A DNA stretch of 64,000 nucleotides from an uncultured Alphaproteobacteria bacterium. Lineage in GTDB: Bacteria; Pseudomonadota; Alphaproteobacteria; HIMB59; GCA-002718135. Of this stretch, positions 39,407 to 48,773 are shown piece by piece (the stretch's first letter is position 1; each line of letters opens with the position of its first letter). The translations under genes were made by a program, and so were the position numbers. The notes under the pieces were generated by a model. That model was not told the DNA's origin. It saw only the letters and a list, made by a program, of their open reading frames with translations, and did not search any database. Location of the stretch: the NCBI GenBank assembly GCA_902571865.1, contig CACGDO010000008.1, positions 31,675 to 95,674 of the forward strand, in the 5' to 3' direction.

Positions 39407-39631
39407 ATGTCTATATTAAAAAACTATTTTAAACAAAACAGTGTGATGCATAGTTTCTCAAGTTGCCAATGGCCAATTGGAGATCCACAAGAGAAAGATT
39501 TTCATTTTTGTGAAGCTGATACCGTTGCTGGGAAGCCTTATTGTCAGAATCACTGTGACGTTGCGTATATTGATGAAAAAGAGCTTAAAAAAGAAAAAGA
39601 AGCTCAAAAAAATCGTCGCATTGCTGCCTAA
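39407..39631 (+). CDS. GcrA-like protein, C-terminal (SID-type) domain only
   Basis: 'CQWPIGDPQEKDFHFCEADTVAGKPYCQNHCDVAY' matches the GcrA C-terminal Cys-rich motif; N-terminal DNA-binding region missing; start ATG 39407 preferred. Confidence 0.8.
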   Translation: MSILKNYFKQNSVMHSFSSCQWPIGDPQEKDFHFCEADTVAGKPYCQNHCDVAYIDEKELKKEKEAQKNRRIAA

Positions 39632-39717
39632 GTTAATCTCTACAAATTATTTTCTCATTAAATGTTAATAATTTAGAGTTATTGACATAAGAGATGTTAT
39701 TCTTAAAATAAAAAAAC

Positions 39718-40902
39718 ATGTTATTCAGTGTACTGAAAAAACTTAACTTTGACGGAACATTAGAAATCATAGATTCTAATGACAAGACCCATAAATTTGG
39801 AAATTCTAATCCCCACGTTTGTATAAGACTGAAAAACAAATCTATTGAAAGAAAACTATTCTTAAACCCTAATCTTCATATAGGTGAAGCATATATGAAT
39901 GAAGAGTTAGTTGTAGAAAAAGGCACTATAGAAGACTTTCTTAATTTAATAACTAATTGTTACGATGACTTTATTTCTAACAATAAGTTTTATAAATTTT
40001 ATGAATATTTATCTTCTATTTTCATGCCATTTCAGCAGATTAATCAGCTTGTAAATTCAAAAAAAAATATAGCACACCACTACGATATAAATGAGGATTT
40101 ATATAAATTATTTCTTGATCAGGATATGCAATATTCTTGCGCATATTTTCACAATCCCAATATGAGTTTGGCTCAAGCGCAGAAAGATAAAAAACAACAT
40201 ATAATTAAAAAACTTCAAATTACAGAAAATATGGATGTTCTTGATATTGGGTGTGGTTGGGGAGGAATGGCAATTGAAATAGCTAAATCTACTGGCGCCA
40301 AAGTTAAAGGAATTACACTTTCAGAAAATCAATTTAAAACTGCATCTGAAAGAGCACAAAAAGAAGGTTTGAGTGGTAAAGTTTCATTTGCATTACAAGA
40401 TTATAGAAATGAAACCGAAAAATATGATCGCATAGTATCAGTTGGTATGTTTGAGCATGTTGGTGTTAAATATTTTAAAACTTATTTAAGTAAAGCTAAT
40501 GATATTCTGAAAGAAAATGGTGTTTTTCTTTTGCATACAATTGGTCAAAGGGGCAAACCGACTGCTACAAGTCCTTGGATAAGAAAATACATTTTTCCTG
40601 GCGGCTATATTCCATCATTATCTGAAGTAATGAATGCAACACAAAAGCTTAATCTAAATGTAACAGATGTTGAAGTATTAAGACTACATTATGCTCACAC
40701 ACTTTCCAAATGGTATCAAAATATTATCGAAAATAAAGATAAAATTATTAAGATGTTTGATCAGCGTTTTTTTAGAATGTGGGAGTTTTATCTATTGGCA
40801 AGTAAGTATTCCTTTGTAAATATGGGTAATGTTGTTTTTCAAATACAAATTGCAAAAAATATTAACAATTTGCCTCTCACAAGAAATTATATCTACAACT
40901 AA
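39718..40902 (+). CDS. cfa: cyclopropane-fatty-acyl-phospholipid synthase family
   Basis: 'NIAHHYDINEDLYKLFLDQDMQYSCAYF', 'VLDIGCGWGGMAIEIA', 'VSVGMFEHVG'. Confidence 0.93.
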   Translation: MLFSVLKKLNFDGTLEIIDSNDKTHKFGNSNPHVCIRLKNKSIERKLFLNPNLHIGEAYMNEELVVEKGTIEDFLNLITNCYDDFISNNKFYKFYEYLSSIFMPFQQINQLVNSKKNIAHHYDINEDLYKLFLDQDMQYSCAYFHNPNMSLAQAQKDKKQHIIKKLQITENMDVLDIGCGWGGMAIEIAKSTGAKVKGITLSENQFKTASERAQKEGLSGKVSFALQDYRNETEKYDRIVSVGMFEHVGVKYFKTYLSKANDILKENGVFLLHTIGQRGKPTATSPWIRKYIFPGGYIPSLSEVMNATQKLNLNVTDVEVLRLHYAHTLSKWYQNIIENKDKIIKMFDQRFFRMWEFYLLASKYSFVNMGNVVFQIQIAKNINNLPLTRNYIYN

Positions 40903-40952
40903 ACAGTTTATATTTATTGAATTTCCAAGACAGGTAATATAATCTTTCGTTT

Positions 40953-41978
40953 ATGGCGCTATCTCTTAATAATTATATAATTAGAGCATCAATTTTCTTA
41001 GTCGCTGTCTTTGTTATTGTTGTTTTATTATACCCAGTTTTACAAAATGCTTTTTTATCAAATATTTTTATTAACATTATAATTTTATTAGCCCTCTTAA
41101 CTGGAATTGTATTTAATTTTTTTCATCTCATTAACTTAAATTACAAATATATATCTTTCTCGAACTTTAATATTACAAATTCAATAGAAGCATTCTCTAC
41201 TTTAAGGGGACAAGACAAAAATATTTCTCTTGAATTAAAAAATCTTGACGGAAAATTTGTTTTTAAAAGTTCATCAATAAATAGATTGATAGAGAATTCT
41301 GATATGACTTTGATAAGTATAAGAGAAACTTCACGTTATCTAGTGGGGTTGCTAGTCTTTTTAGGACTCCTTGGAACTTTCTGGGGACTTCTTAAAACTA
41401 TTGGATCTGTCGGCAATGTTATCAGCGGACTAGGTATAGATGATACAAATGTTGCAGGTTTTTTTAATTCTCTCAAAGATGGATTAAATGCTCCACTTGA
41501 AGGAATGAGTATTGCATTTAGCAGTTCTTTATTAGGTTTAGCTGGTTCTTTAATATTAGGATTACTTGATTTAAATCTTGGACAAGCTCAAAATAAATTT
41601 AGTCAATATTTTGAAAAAATACTTAATAGCAATTCTTCTCCAGATTTTTCTAAAGTAGAAGATAAGCCTACAGGTGAAGCAATGCAAAAAATCTATGACA
41701 ACTTAGAAAACCTATTAAATGCTTTTAAAAAATCATCCGAAAATCAAACTAAAATTTCAAACAATTTAGAGAAGTTTAATGAAATACTTAACAAAATCAA
41801 TTCTAACTCTTCAAATCTTGATAAACAATTATCAAATTTCTTATCTTCACAATTAAATACACAATCCGCACTAATGAACTTAACAGAAGCTTTAAGCAAA
41901 AATGGAATATTAGAAGCAAAAAAAGTAAAAGAGTATTTTCAGAAAATTGAAAAAGAACTAAAGAAAATTAAAAAATAA
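40953..41978 (+). CDS. MotA/TolQ/ExbB-like proton channel (stator A) protein
   Basis: 'LVGLLVFLGLLGTFWGLLKTIGSV', 'GLNAPLEGMSIAFSSSLLGLAGSLILG'. Confidence 0.82.
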   Translation: MALSLNNYIIRASIFLVAVFVIVVLLYPVLQNAFLSNIFINIIILLALLTGIVFNFFHLINLNYKYISFSNFNITNSIEAFSTLRGQDKNISLELKNLDGKFVFKSSSINRLIENSDMTLISIRETSRYLVGLLVFLGLLGTFWGLLKTIGSVGNVISGLGIDDTNVAGFFNSLKDGLNAPLEGMSIAFSSSLLGLAGSLILGLLDLNLGQAQNKFSQYFEKILNSNSSPDFSKVEDKPTGEAMQKIYDNLENLLNAFKKSSENQTKISNNLEKFNEILNKINSNSSNLDKQLSNFLSSQLNTQSALMNLTEALSKNGILEAKKVKEYFQKIEKELKKIKK

Positions 41979-41980
41979 TA

Positions 41981-43747
41981 ATGTCTACTAGGTCTTTAAG
42001 AAATAGACTTGCTGATACAACAAATATTTGGCCTGGTTTTGTCGATGTTCTAGCTACTCTTTTAATTGTAATCATATTTGTGCTAATGGTTTTTACCGTT
42101 TCACAAATATATCTGAGTGATGCTATATCTGGACGAGATAAGGCGCTTCAAGATTTAAGAGCCCAAATAAATGAATTATCTAAAATACTTATTATTGAAA
42201 CTAAAGATAAAGAAGAAGCTCTTTCAACTCTTTCTGAAACTGAGAAAAAACTTGAAGATACAGAAATAAATTTACAAAGTGAGCAATTATTAAGTGAGCA
42301 ATTACAAACTGATGTTGCAAAAAAACGATCAGAAATATTTGTTCAGGAACAAAATATAATAGCTCTATCTGAGCAAATTAGTAGTCTTTTAAAAGAATTG
42401 AGAATAGTTGCAAATGCATTAGAAACATACGAAGGACAAGAAATTACTTTACTTGAAACTGAGGGGCTTGGAGAACGAATTAATAAAGCACTAGCAACAA
42501 GAATTGATCAACTAAAAATACTTAATCAAGAATTAGATAATGCTAATTTTAAACTACTTGAAAGTGAAAAATCTCTCAAATCTACAATTGCAGAATTAAA
42601 TGAGAAGAATGAGAATTTAATCGCAATTAATGAAAGTCTTGGTTTAGAGGAAGGCGGTATTGAAGAACAGTTATTGGCAATTAAAAATAAAAATGAGAAA
42701 CTTCTAAGCTTAAATGATGAATTAGAAAAGACAAACATTGAACTATCATTGAGAGATGAAGAATTACAAAGTCAAATATCCCAATATCAAGAACTAATGA
42801 ATGATCTTTTAGAAATTAATGATAGTCTGGGCTTAAAAGATGCATCACTTAATGAACAACTTGATGCAATTAGGTTTAAAAATGCAGAATTAGCAAGATT
42901 AAATAAAGATTTAATTCAGAAAGATAGCACTATTTTTAATTTGCGAGGTAAAATATCGGAATTGAATAATGTACTTTCTTTGTCTGAAGAAAAACAAAAA
43001 CAGCAACTTGAAAAACTTGAACTCCTCCAAAACCAAATTGTTTCATTAGAAGAAGAGAATCAAGCACAAAAGGAAACTTCACTTGAAGAAATTGAAAAAA
43101 TGGAAACACAGGCTTCAAAAACATTAGAACAGATAGAAATTCTCTCTAATCAAATTGATACTTTACAAAAAGAAATAGCTTTACTTAATAGTGCCTTAGA
43201 AGTGAGTGAAAGTCAGGCTTTAATTAAGGATTTAGAAATTGAAGTACTTGGTGAAAAATTAAACAAAGCCCTTACATCTAAAGTATTTGAGCTCCAAAAA
43301 TATAGATCTGAGTTTTTTGGAAAATTACAATCTATTTTAGGTGATAGAAAAGACATTAAAATTGTAGGAGATAGATTTATTTTTGAATCAGAGCTATTAT
43401 TTGATTCTGCTTCAGCAGATTTACAATTATCTGGTAAAGAAAAGTTAAGTGAAATTGGCCTTACTTTAAAAGAGACTACTAATGATATTCCTTCAGATAT
43501 TGACTGGATTATAATGGTAGAAGGACACACTGACAAAAAACCTATACAAACAATTAGATATCCCTCTAACTGGGAATTATCTTCAGCTAGAGCTAATACA
43601 GTTTTAAAACTACTTCTTGATCTTGGTTTTCCACCAAATAGATTAGCATCTGCAGGATATGGAGAGTTTTATCCTATCAGTAATGGAGAAACTGAGAGTG
43701 ATCTACAACAGAATAGAAGGATTGAATTAAAACTCACTTCACGCTAA
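41981..43747 (+). CDS. MotB/OmpA-like stator B protein with long coiled-coil
   Basis: Single N-terminal TM 'WPGFVDVLATLLIVIIFVLMVF', long coiled-coil, C-terminal OmpA domain 'VEGHTDKKPI...NWELSSARANTVLKLL...RLASAGYGE...NRRIELKL'. Confidence 0.87.
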   Translation: MSTRSLRNRLADTTNIWPGFVDVLATLLIVIIFVLMVFTVSQIYLSDAISGRDKALQDLRAQINELSKILIIETKDKEEALSTLSETEKKLEDTEINLQSEQLLSEQLQTDVAKKRSEIFVQEQNIIALSEQISSLLKELRIVANALETYEGQEITLLETEGLGERINKALATRIDQLKILNQELDNANFKLLESEKSLKSTIAELNEKNENLIAINESLGLEEGGIEEQLLAIKNKNEKLLSLNDELEKTNIELSLRDEELQSQISQYQELMNDLLEINDSLGLKDASLNEQLDAIRFKNAELARLNKDLIQKDSTIFNLRGKISELNNVLSLSEEKQKQQLEKLELLQNQIVSLEEENQAQKETSLEEIEKMETQASKTLEQIEILSNQIDTLQKEIALLNSALEVSESQALIKDLEIEVLGEKLNKALTSKVFELQKYRSEFFGKLQSILGDRKDIKIVGDRFIFESELLFDSASADLQLSGKEKLSEIGLTLKETTNDIPSDIDWIIMVEGHTDKKPIQTIRYPSNWELSSARANTVLKLLLDLGFPPNRLASAGYGEFYPISNGETESDLQQNRRIELKLTSR

Positions 43748-43788
43748 TTTGCCTTAAATTTAACATAAACTGATCATAAAAATTCAAT

Positions 43789-44292
43789 ATGAGATTTTTA
43801 ATTTTATTTGTCTTAAGTTTCTTTAGCACATATTCTGTATTTGCTGCATGCAGTGATCAACCTGCAAATGAGGTTGATTGGACTAATTGTAATTTTGTAG
43901 AAAATCTTGATCTTTCTGGTACTGGTTTGGCAAATTCTCAAATGTCAGGAGTTAATTTATCTTTATCTAATTTTGAAAAATCTCAACTTAATAATTCAAA
44001 TTTATCAATTGGTAATTTTATCTTCTCGAATTTCAGTAATTCAAATTTATATGCTTCAAATTTACAGGGAGCTAATTGTAACAATGCCAACTTTGATAAT
44101 GCAAACCTTGCAAAAGTAAACTTTGAAGGATCTAATCTCTTTGGAGCGACTTTTAAAGGTGCAAATCTATATGAAGCAAATCTACTTGGTGCTAATATTT
44201 CAGGTGCAATGTTTGATGAAGCAAATTTGTCAAATGCTATATGGATAGATGGTAAAAAATGTGCTCTTGGTTCTATAGGCAGTTGCCAATAA
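43789..44292 (+). CDS. secreted pentapeptide repeat protein
   Basis: Signal peptide plus tandem A(N/D)LXX-like repeats (SNLYASNLQGANCNNANFDNANLAKVNFEGSNLFGATFKGANLYEANLLGANISG). Confidence 0.9.
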   Translation: MRFLILFVLSFFSTYSVFAACSDQPANEVDWTNCNFVENLDLSGTGLANSQMSGVNLSLSNFEKSQLNNSNLSIGNFIFSNFSNSNLYASNLQGANCNNANFDNANLAKVNFEGSNLFGATFKGANLYEANLLGANISGAMFDEANLSNAIWIDGKKCALGSIGSCQ

Positions 44293-44420
44293 TTATTTTA
44301 TTTCTTTTTATTACCAGTTGCAAAATGTCAGACGTATCTGAAATACAAAAAAATGATGATAATAAAGTTAAATTTAAGATCTCAGGAAGTAAAGAGACTG
44401 GTATTCAAATAAATAACTAA
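44283..44420 (+). CDS. putative 45-aa lipoprotein-like small ORF (TTG start)
   Basis: Manual translation: MPIIILFLFITSCKMSDVSEIQKNDDNKVKFKISGSKETGIQINN*; lipobox-like ITSC; absent from the ORF track. Confidence 0.45.
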   Translation: MPIIILFLFITSCKMSDVSEIQKNDDNKVKFKISGSKETGIQINN

Positions 44421-44466
44421 AATATTAATTTACTTTTATCAAATTTAATGATTTGACCTTTTAACA

Positions 44467-45369
44467 ATGAGTCAAAATTCTTATCTATATGCTTTCAGTG
44501 TTGTTTTTCTTGCTGGAATTTTTTGGAGTTTTGGAGCGTTGACTGTTAGATATATGGTGGATGGTCATGAATATGTTTTTCAATATTTATTTTATAGAGG
44601 TTTAACTATTTCAATTATACTTGTTATATATTTATTTTTTCGGGAAGGATTTGCTTTTTATAAAAATTTTCTCAAAATAGGAATACCATCTATACTTGGA
44701 GGTTTATTTCTAGCAACAGCTTTTACTGGATTCATTTTTTCTATTACTATGACTACGGCTGCCGTAACATTATTTATGTTAGCAGCGATGCCTTTTATTG
44801 CAGCCATTGTTGGGTATTTTGTTCTTGGCGAAATACTAAAAAGATCAACATTAATTGCAATGGTTGTAGCATTTATAGGTGTGTGCGTAATGATTATAAA
44901 TGACAGTATTTCTGGAACTGCTTTAGGCGCAATAATAGGATTTATTTCTGCAACTGGTTTTGCATTATACACGGTAACAATTAGATGGAAACCTGAAACG
45001 CCAAAATTTACAACAGTTGTTTTAGCGGGAATATTTTGTACAATATTTGCATTCTTTATTTTAGGCTTCTCTTTTGAACCTTTTATTCTGATGCCTGAAA
45101 TTAATAGTTATTTGAGTATACTTCATGGAATAATTGTTGCAGCCGGGTTAATACTTTACAGTCTTGGAGCAAAATACTTACCCTCAGCTGAGCTAGCACT
45201 TTTATCGTTAATGGAAGTTGTTGGAGGAGTTTTATGGGTTTGGCTTCCTATTTTTGGAATAAATGAAGTACCAAGTACAACTGTGATAATTGGAGGTTTC
45301 ATAATAACTTTAGCTGTAGTTTATTATGGTTTTGCTGCAAGGCAGATTGATATCAATATTAAAACTTAA
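44467..45369 (+). CDS. EamA/DMT-family transporter
   Basis: 10 TM pattern, '[40 protein letters not shown]'. Confidence 0.88.
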   Translation: MSQNSYLYAFSVVFLAGIFWSFGALTVRYMVDGHEYVFQYLFYRGLTISIILVIYLFFREGFAFYKNFLKIGIPSILGGLFLATAFTGFIFSITMTTAAVTLFMLAAMPFIAAIVGYFVLGEILKRSTLIAMVVAFIGVCVMIINDSISGTALGAIIGFISATGFALYTVTIRWKPETPKFTTVVLAGIFCTIFAFFILGFSFEPFILMPEINSYLSILHGIIVAAGLILYSLGAKYLPSAELALLSLMEVVGGVLWVWLPIFGINEVPSTTVIIGGFIITLAVVYYGFAARQIDINIKT

Positions 45370-46601
45370 ATATTTGCTGTAACTTTATTAATATTTTTTC
45401 TTGGTAAATTATTTTTAGACCAAACTGTATCAAGAGCCTTAATCATTTTTTCGATATGCTCTTTTCTATGTTTTGGGGTAACAGTTATTCTTAGTCTTTC
45501 TAAACCTTTTGGTACAGTCGGGTAAAAAATTGGTTGTGCATAAATACCATGATCATCAATTAAATCTTTAGACACTTTTTTGCATAAAAAAGGATCATTA
45601 ATTAATACTGCTACAATATGAGAATTTGTATCCAAATAAGGGATTGCTAAGGAATCTAAATATTCTCTTATTAAAGCTGCATTTTCTTTTATTCTTATTC
45701 TTAGCTGTTCTGCCAGAGAAACAATATCTATTGCTTTAGCTGCTCCTGCAGCAATTGATGGGCAGATTGAAGTTGTAAAAATAAAACCTGGAGCAAAACT
45801 TCTAATGTAATCAATTATTTCTGAACTAGCTGCAATATAACCTCCCATTTGACCATATGCTTTTGCTAAAGTTCCATTAATAATATCTATTTTATCTTCA
45901 ACTCCCATTTCTACTGCAATACCTTTACCTTCTTCACCGTAAAGTCCAACTGAATGAACTTCATCAAGATATGTCATACAGTTATATTTTTTTGCTAACT
46001 CTACAATTTTAACTATAGGCGATCTTATACCTTCCATAGAGTATAAACTTTCAAAAACGATTAACTTAGGATTATCTACATTTGACCCTTTTAGTAACTG
46101 TTCTAAATGATCAATGTCATTGTGTTTAAATATATGACACTTAGCTCCACTATTCTTAATACCTTGTATTAAAGATGCGTGATTTAATTCATCAGAAAAT
46201 ATCTCAATATCTTTAATTTTTTTTCCTAAAGTCCATAAAGTAGATTGGTTTGCTGTATAAGCAGAAGCAAAGACTAATGCCGCCTCTTTATTATGAACGT
46301 TTGCAAGTTTTTTTTCAAGTTCAGTATGATAGGTTGATGTACCAGAAATATTTCTTGTTCCACCTGAACCAGATCCATATTCAAGTAGTGTTTTTACAAT
46401 TTCATTTACGACTTCTGGGTGTTGACTCATATTAAGATAGTCATTAGAACACCATACCTCTACTTCTCTTTCTTTATTTTTGAAACTTTCATCAGCATTT
46501 GGAAAACTTTTTATAGGTCTGTCTATGTTCTTGAATTCCCTATAAAGACCTTGTTCTTTAAGATTTTTTAACTCAGATTTAAAGAAATTTTTATATTGCA
46601 T
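45366..46601 (-). CDS. hemA: 5-aminolevulinate synthase
   Basis: '[16 protein letters not shown]', '[21 protein letters not shown]', '[19 protein letters not shown]', '[15 protein letters not shown]'. Confidence 0.96.
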   Translation of the reverse strand: MQYKNFFKSELKNLKEQGLYREFKNIDRPIKSFPNADESFKNKEREVEVWCSNDYLNMSQHPEVVNEIVKTLLEYGSGSGGTRNISGTSTYHTELEKKLANVHNKEAALVFASAYTANQSTLWTLGKKIKDIEIFSDELNHASLIQGIKNSGAKCHIFKHNDIDHLEQLLKGSNVDNPKLIVFESLYSMEGIRSPIVKIVELAKKYNCMTYLDEVHSVGLYGEEGKGIAVEMGVEDKIDIINGTLAKAYGQMGGYIAASSEIIDYIRSFAPGFIFTTSICPSIAAGAAKAIDIVSLAEQLRIRIKENAALIREYLDSLAIPYLDTNSHIVAVLINDPFLCKKVSKDLIDDHGIYAQPIFYPTVPKGLERLRITVTPKHRKEHIEKMIKALDTVWSKNNLPRKNINKVTANI

Positions 46602-46656
46602 TTTTATTAGATATCTTAGACAATGTTTAATTGTAAGTGTTTAATTGAATGAATTG

Positions 46657-47226
46657 TCACACCTTATTTCTACTAAAAGACATTCTCCTCCAGACACCAT
46701 ATTTATCTTTAATCATGAATCGATGATACAACGCTGCTGCAATATGAAGTGAAAAAAGAGCTGTTAGTAAAAGTGCTGAGTAGTAGTGTATAGCTAGAGC
46801 TTGAGGGTATAGAAAAAAGTTCTCTTCGATTAAAGGTGGTATTTTGATTAATCCCAAGAGATGAACATCCTCTCCTCCAAGCCATGTCATAAAGGTACCT
46901 TGAATAGGAATAAGAATAACTAAACCATAAAGTACAAAATGGACTAAATTTGAAACCAATTTATGAAATAAAGGAATATTTTCATATTTAGGATGAGTAT
47001 TAAATATGTATTTCCACATTAATCTAAGCACAACTAAACTAAAGACTAAGGTGCCAAAAAATTTATGAGTAATAATAAAACCCATTTTAAGAGGAGAAAA
47101 TTCCATATTATGAAGGCTAATCCCTGTTGTAACTTGCCAAAAAAGAAGAAGTGCCAATGACCAATGAAAAAGTTTACCAACCAAGCCCCATGAAGATTTT
47201 GTACCTTTAAATTCAACCATTACCAA
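46657..47226 (-). CDS. cytochrome b561 family protein
   Basis: 'KLFHWSLALLLFWQVTTGI', 'HKFFGTLVFSLVVLRLMWK', 'LFSLHIAAALYHRFMIKD'. Confidence 0.9.
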   Translation of the reverse strand: MVMVEFKGTKSSWGLVGKLFHWSLALLLFWQVTTGISLHNMEFSPLKMGFIITHKFFGTLVFSLVVLRLMWKYIFNTHPKYENIPLFHKLVSNLVHFVLYGLVILIPIQGTFMTWLGGEDVHLLGLIKIPPLIEENFFLYPQALAIHYYSALLLTALFSLHIAAALYHRFMIKDKYGVWRRMSFSRNKV

Positions 47227-47262
47227 TTTTACAATATAGTGTTATTTATAGAAATATAAGTA

Positions 47263-48771
47263 ATGAAAATAAGAATTTTATCGAGAAAAAGTGACTTGGC
47301 AATAATTCAAGCACATGAATTTTCTGATTATTTGCAATCAAAACATCCTTCTGTAGAAATAGAATTTTTAACAAGAAGTACTTCAGGAGATAAAGATCTA
47401 AAAACACCTCTTTCTGAAATGCCAATAGAAGGTGTTTTTACTAATGATTTAAGAGATGAATTAATAAATAACAAATGTGATTTAATTGTCCACTCTTGGA
47501 AGGATCTTCCAATTGAAGTTGGTGAGAAAACTAAAATTGCTGCTACATTAAAACGTGCTGATAAACGAGATATATTATTCTTAAAAAAAAATATAACATT
47601 AGATAGTAAGAAAATTACTATTCTTTGCTCATCACCTCGAAGACAATATAATTTAGAAAATTTTATTGAAAATTATCTTCCACAAAAGTTTGATGAAGTT
47701 TGCTTTGAAAATATAAGAGGTAACATACCCACTAGATTTAAAAAATTTTTGGAAGATCCTAATAGTGATGGTTTCATTGTTGCTAAGGCAGCAATTGATA
47801 GATTGCTTTTAAATAATTATTCTGAATTTAATGAATTAAAAACAACTCTAAAAGAATATATTAACGAATGTCTTTGGTCTGTTTTACCATTGTCTATAAA
47901 CCCTTGTTCTCCTGGACAAGGAGCTCTAGCTATTGAAACAAGAATTCAAGATAATAAACTTAATGAAATTTTAAATGATATTAATTTTTCCAAAGATTAT
48001 TCGAATGTTATTCAAGAAAGAAATATTTTAAAAAATTATGGAGGAGGATGTCACCAAAAAATAGGAGTATCTTACATCTCACATAAATTAGGATTAGTTG
48101 TATCTAAAAGAGGTGAAGATGAAAATGGCAATCATTTTGAGAGCTGGGATTTTATTGATCCAAAAGATATAAGTTTTTCTAGTAATACAACAGATGAAAT
48201 TTATCCTGAAAATTTAAAAAATTATAAAATATTTTCTAGAAGACAATTAAATGAAAATGTCGATGATATAAATAATTTACAAAATAAATGTATTTATGTT
48301 TCACGAATTAGCTCAATCCCAGATAGGTCAAAAATCCAATCAAATAATGTTATATGGACTAGTGGTTTAAGAACATGGAAGAATTTATCTGAAAGAGGTA
48401 TTTGGGTTAATGGAACTTCAGATGGTTTGGGTGAGGATTTTGATAAAGATATTAATTCACTTACAAATAATCCTTGGGTTAAGTTAACTCATTCTCAATC
48501 TCCCGAAAGTTCGATAAAAAATAAAATTGAAACGTATCAATTGGAGTCTATCGATTTTGAAATAGATATAGAAAAGAAAAAGTACTTTTATTGGATGAGC
48601 AGTTCAGCTTTTAAGGCGAGTATTGATAAATATCCTAAGATTATAGAAAAATATCATTTTTGTGGCCCAGGAAATACTTACAATGAGATTAGTAAAATAT
48701 TAGGTAATGATAAAAATCTTTTTGTTGAGCTATCTTATGATAGTTGGAAGAAAAAATTACTAAAAGCCTAA
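47263..48771 (+). CDS. hemC: porphobilinogen deaminase (HemC) with C-terminal extension, possible HemC-HemD fusion
   Basis: HemC: 'RILSRKSDLAIIQAHEF', 'GVFTNDLRDELINNKCDLIVHSWKDLP', 'ENIRGNIPTRFKKF', 'CSPGQGALAIE', 'GGGCHQKIGVS'; ~200-aa C-terminal region resembles a divergent uroporphyrinogen-III synthase. Confidence 0.88.
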   Translation: MKIRILSRKSDLAIIQAHEFSDYLQSKHPSVEIEFLTRSTSGDKDLKTPLSEMPIEGVFTNDLRDELINNKCDLIVHSWKDLPIEVGEKTKIAATLKRADKRDILFLKKNITLDSKKITILCSSPRRQYNLENFIENYLPQKFDEVCFENIRGNIPTRFKKFLEDPNSDGFIVAKAAIDRLLLNNYSEFNELKTTLKEYINECLWSVLPLSINPCSPGQGALAIETRIQDNKLNEILNDINFSKDYSNVIQERNILKNYGGGCHQKIGVSYISHKLGLVVSKRGEDENGNHFESWDFIDPKDISFSSNTTDEIYPENLKNYKIFSRRQLNENVDDINNLQNKCIYVSRISSIPDRSKIQSNNVIWTSGLRTWKNLSERGIWVNGTSDGLGEDFDKDINSLTNNPWVKLTHSQSPESSIKNKIETYQLESIDFEIDIEKKKYFYWMSSSAFKASIDKYPKIIEKYHFCGPGNTYNEISKILGNDKNLFVELSYDSWKKKLLKA

Positions 48772-48773
48772 AA

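Noticed and set aside
39477-39668. 63-aa ORF overlapping the GcrA-like gene in another frame
   Set aside because: Low-complexity Lys/Leu-rich out-of-frame translation; the GcrA-like frame carries recognisable motifs.
42526-43536. Antisense ORFs over the coiled-coil gene and similar minus-strand ORFs elsewhere (e.g. 2036-2218, 7055-7243, 25319-25660, 32920-33381)
   Set aside because: They lie wholly antisense to well-supported genes, with biased composition and no recognisable motifs.
40953-43747. Zorya anti-phage system (ZorAB-like MotA/OmpA pair)
   Set aside because: No ZorC/ZorD/ZorE-like nuclease or helicase next to it; neighbours are cfa and a pentapeptide protein. The long coil is in the B subunit between the TM and the OmpA domain, not in a ZorA-type cytoplasmic tail.
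43907-44119. 70-aa ORF inside the pentapeptide repeat gene
   Set aside because: Shadow frame generated by the repetitive coding sequence.
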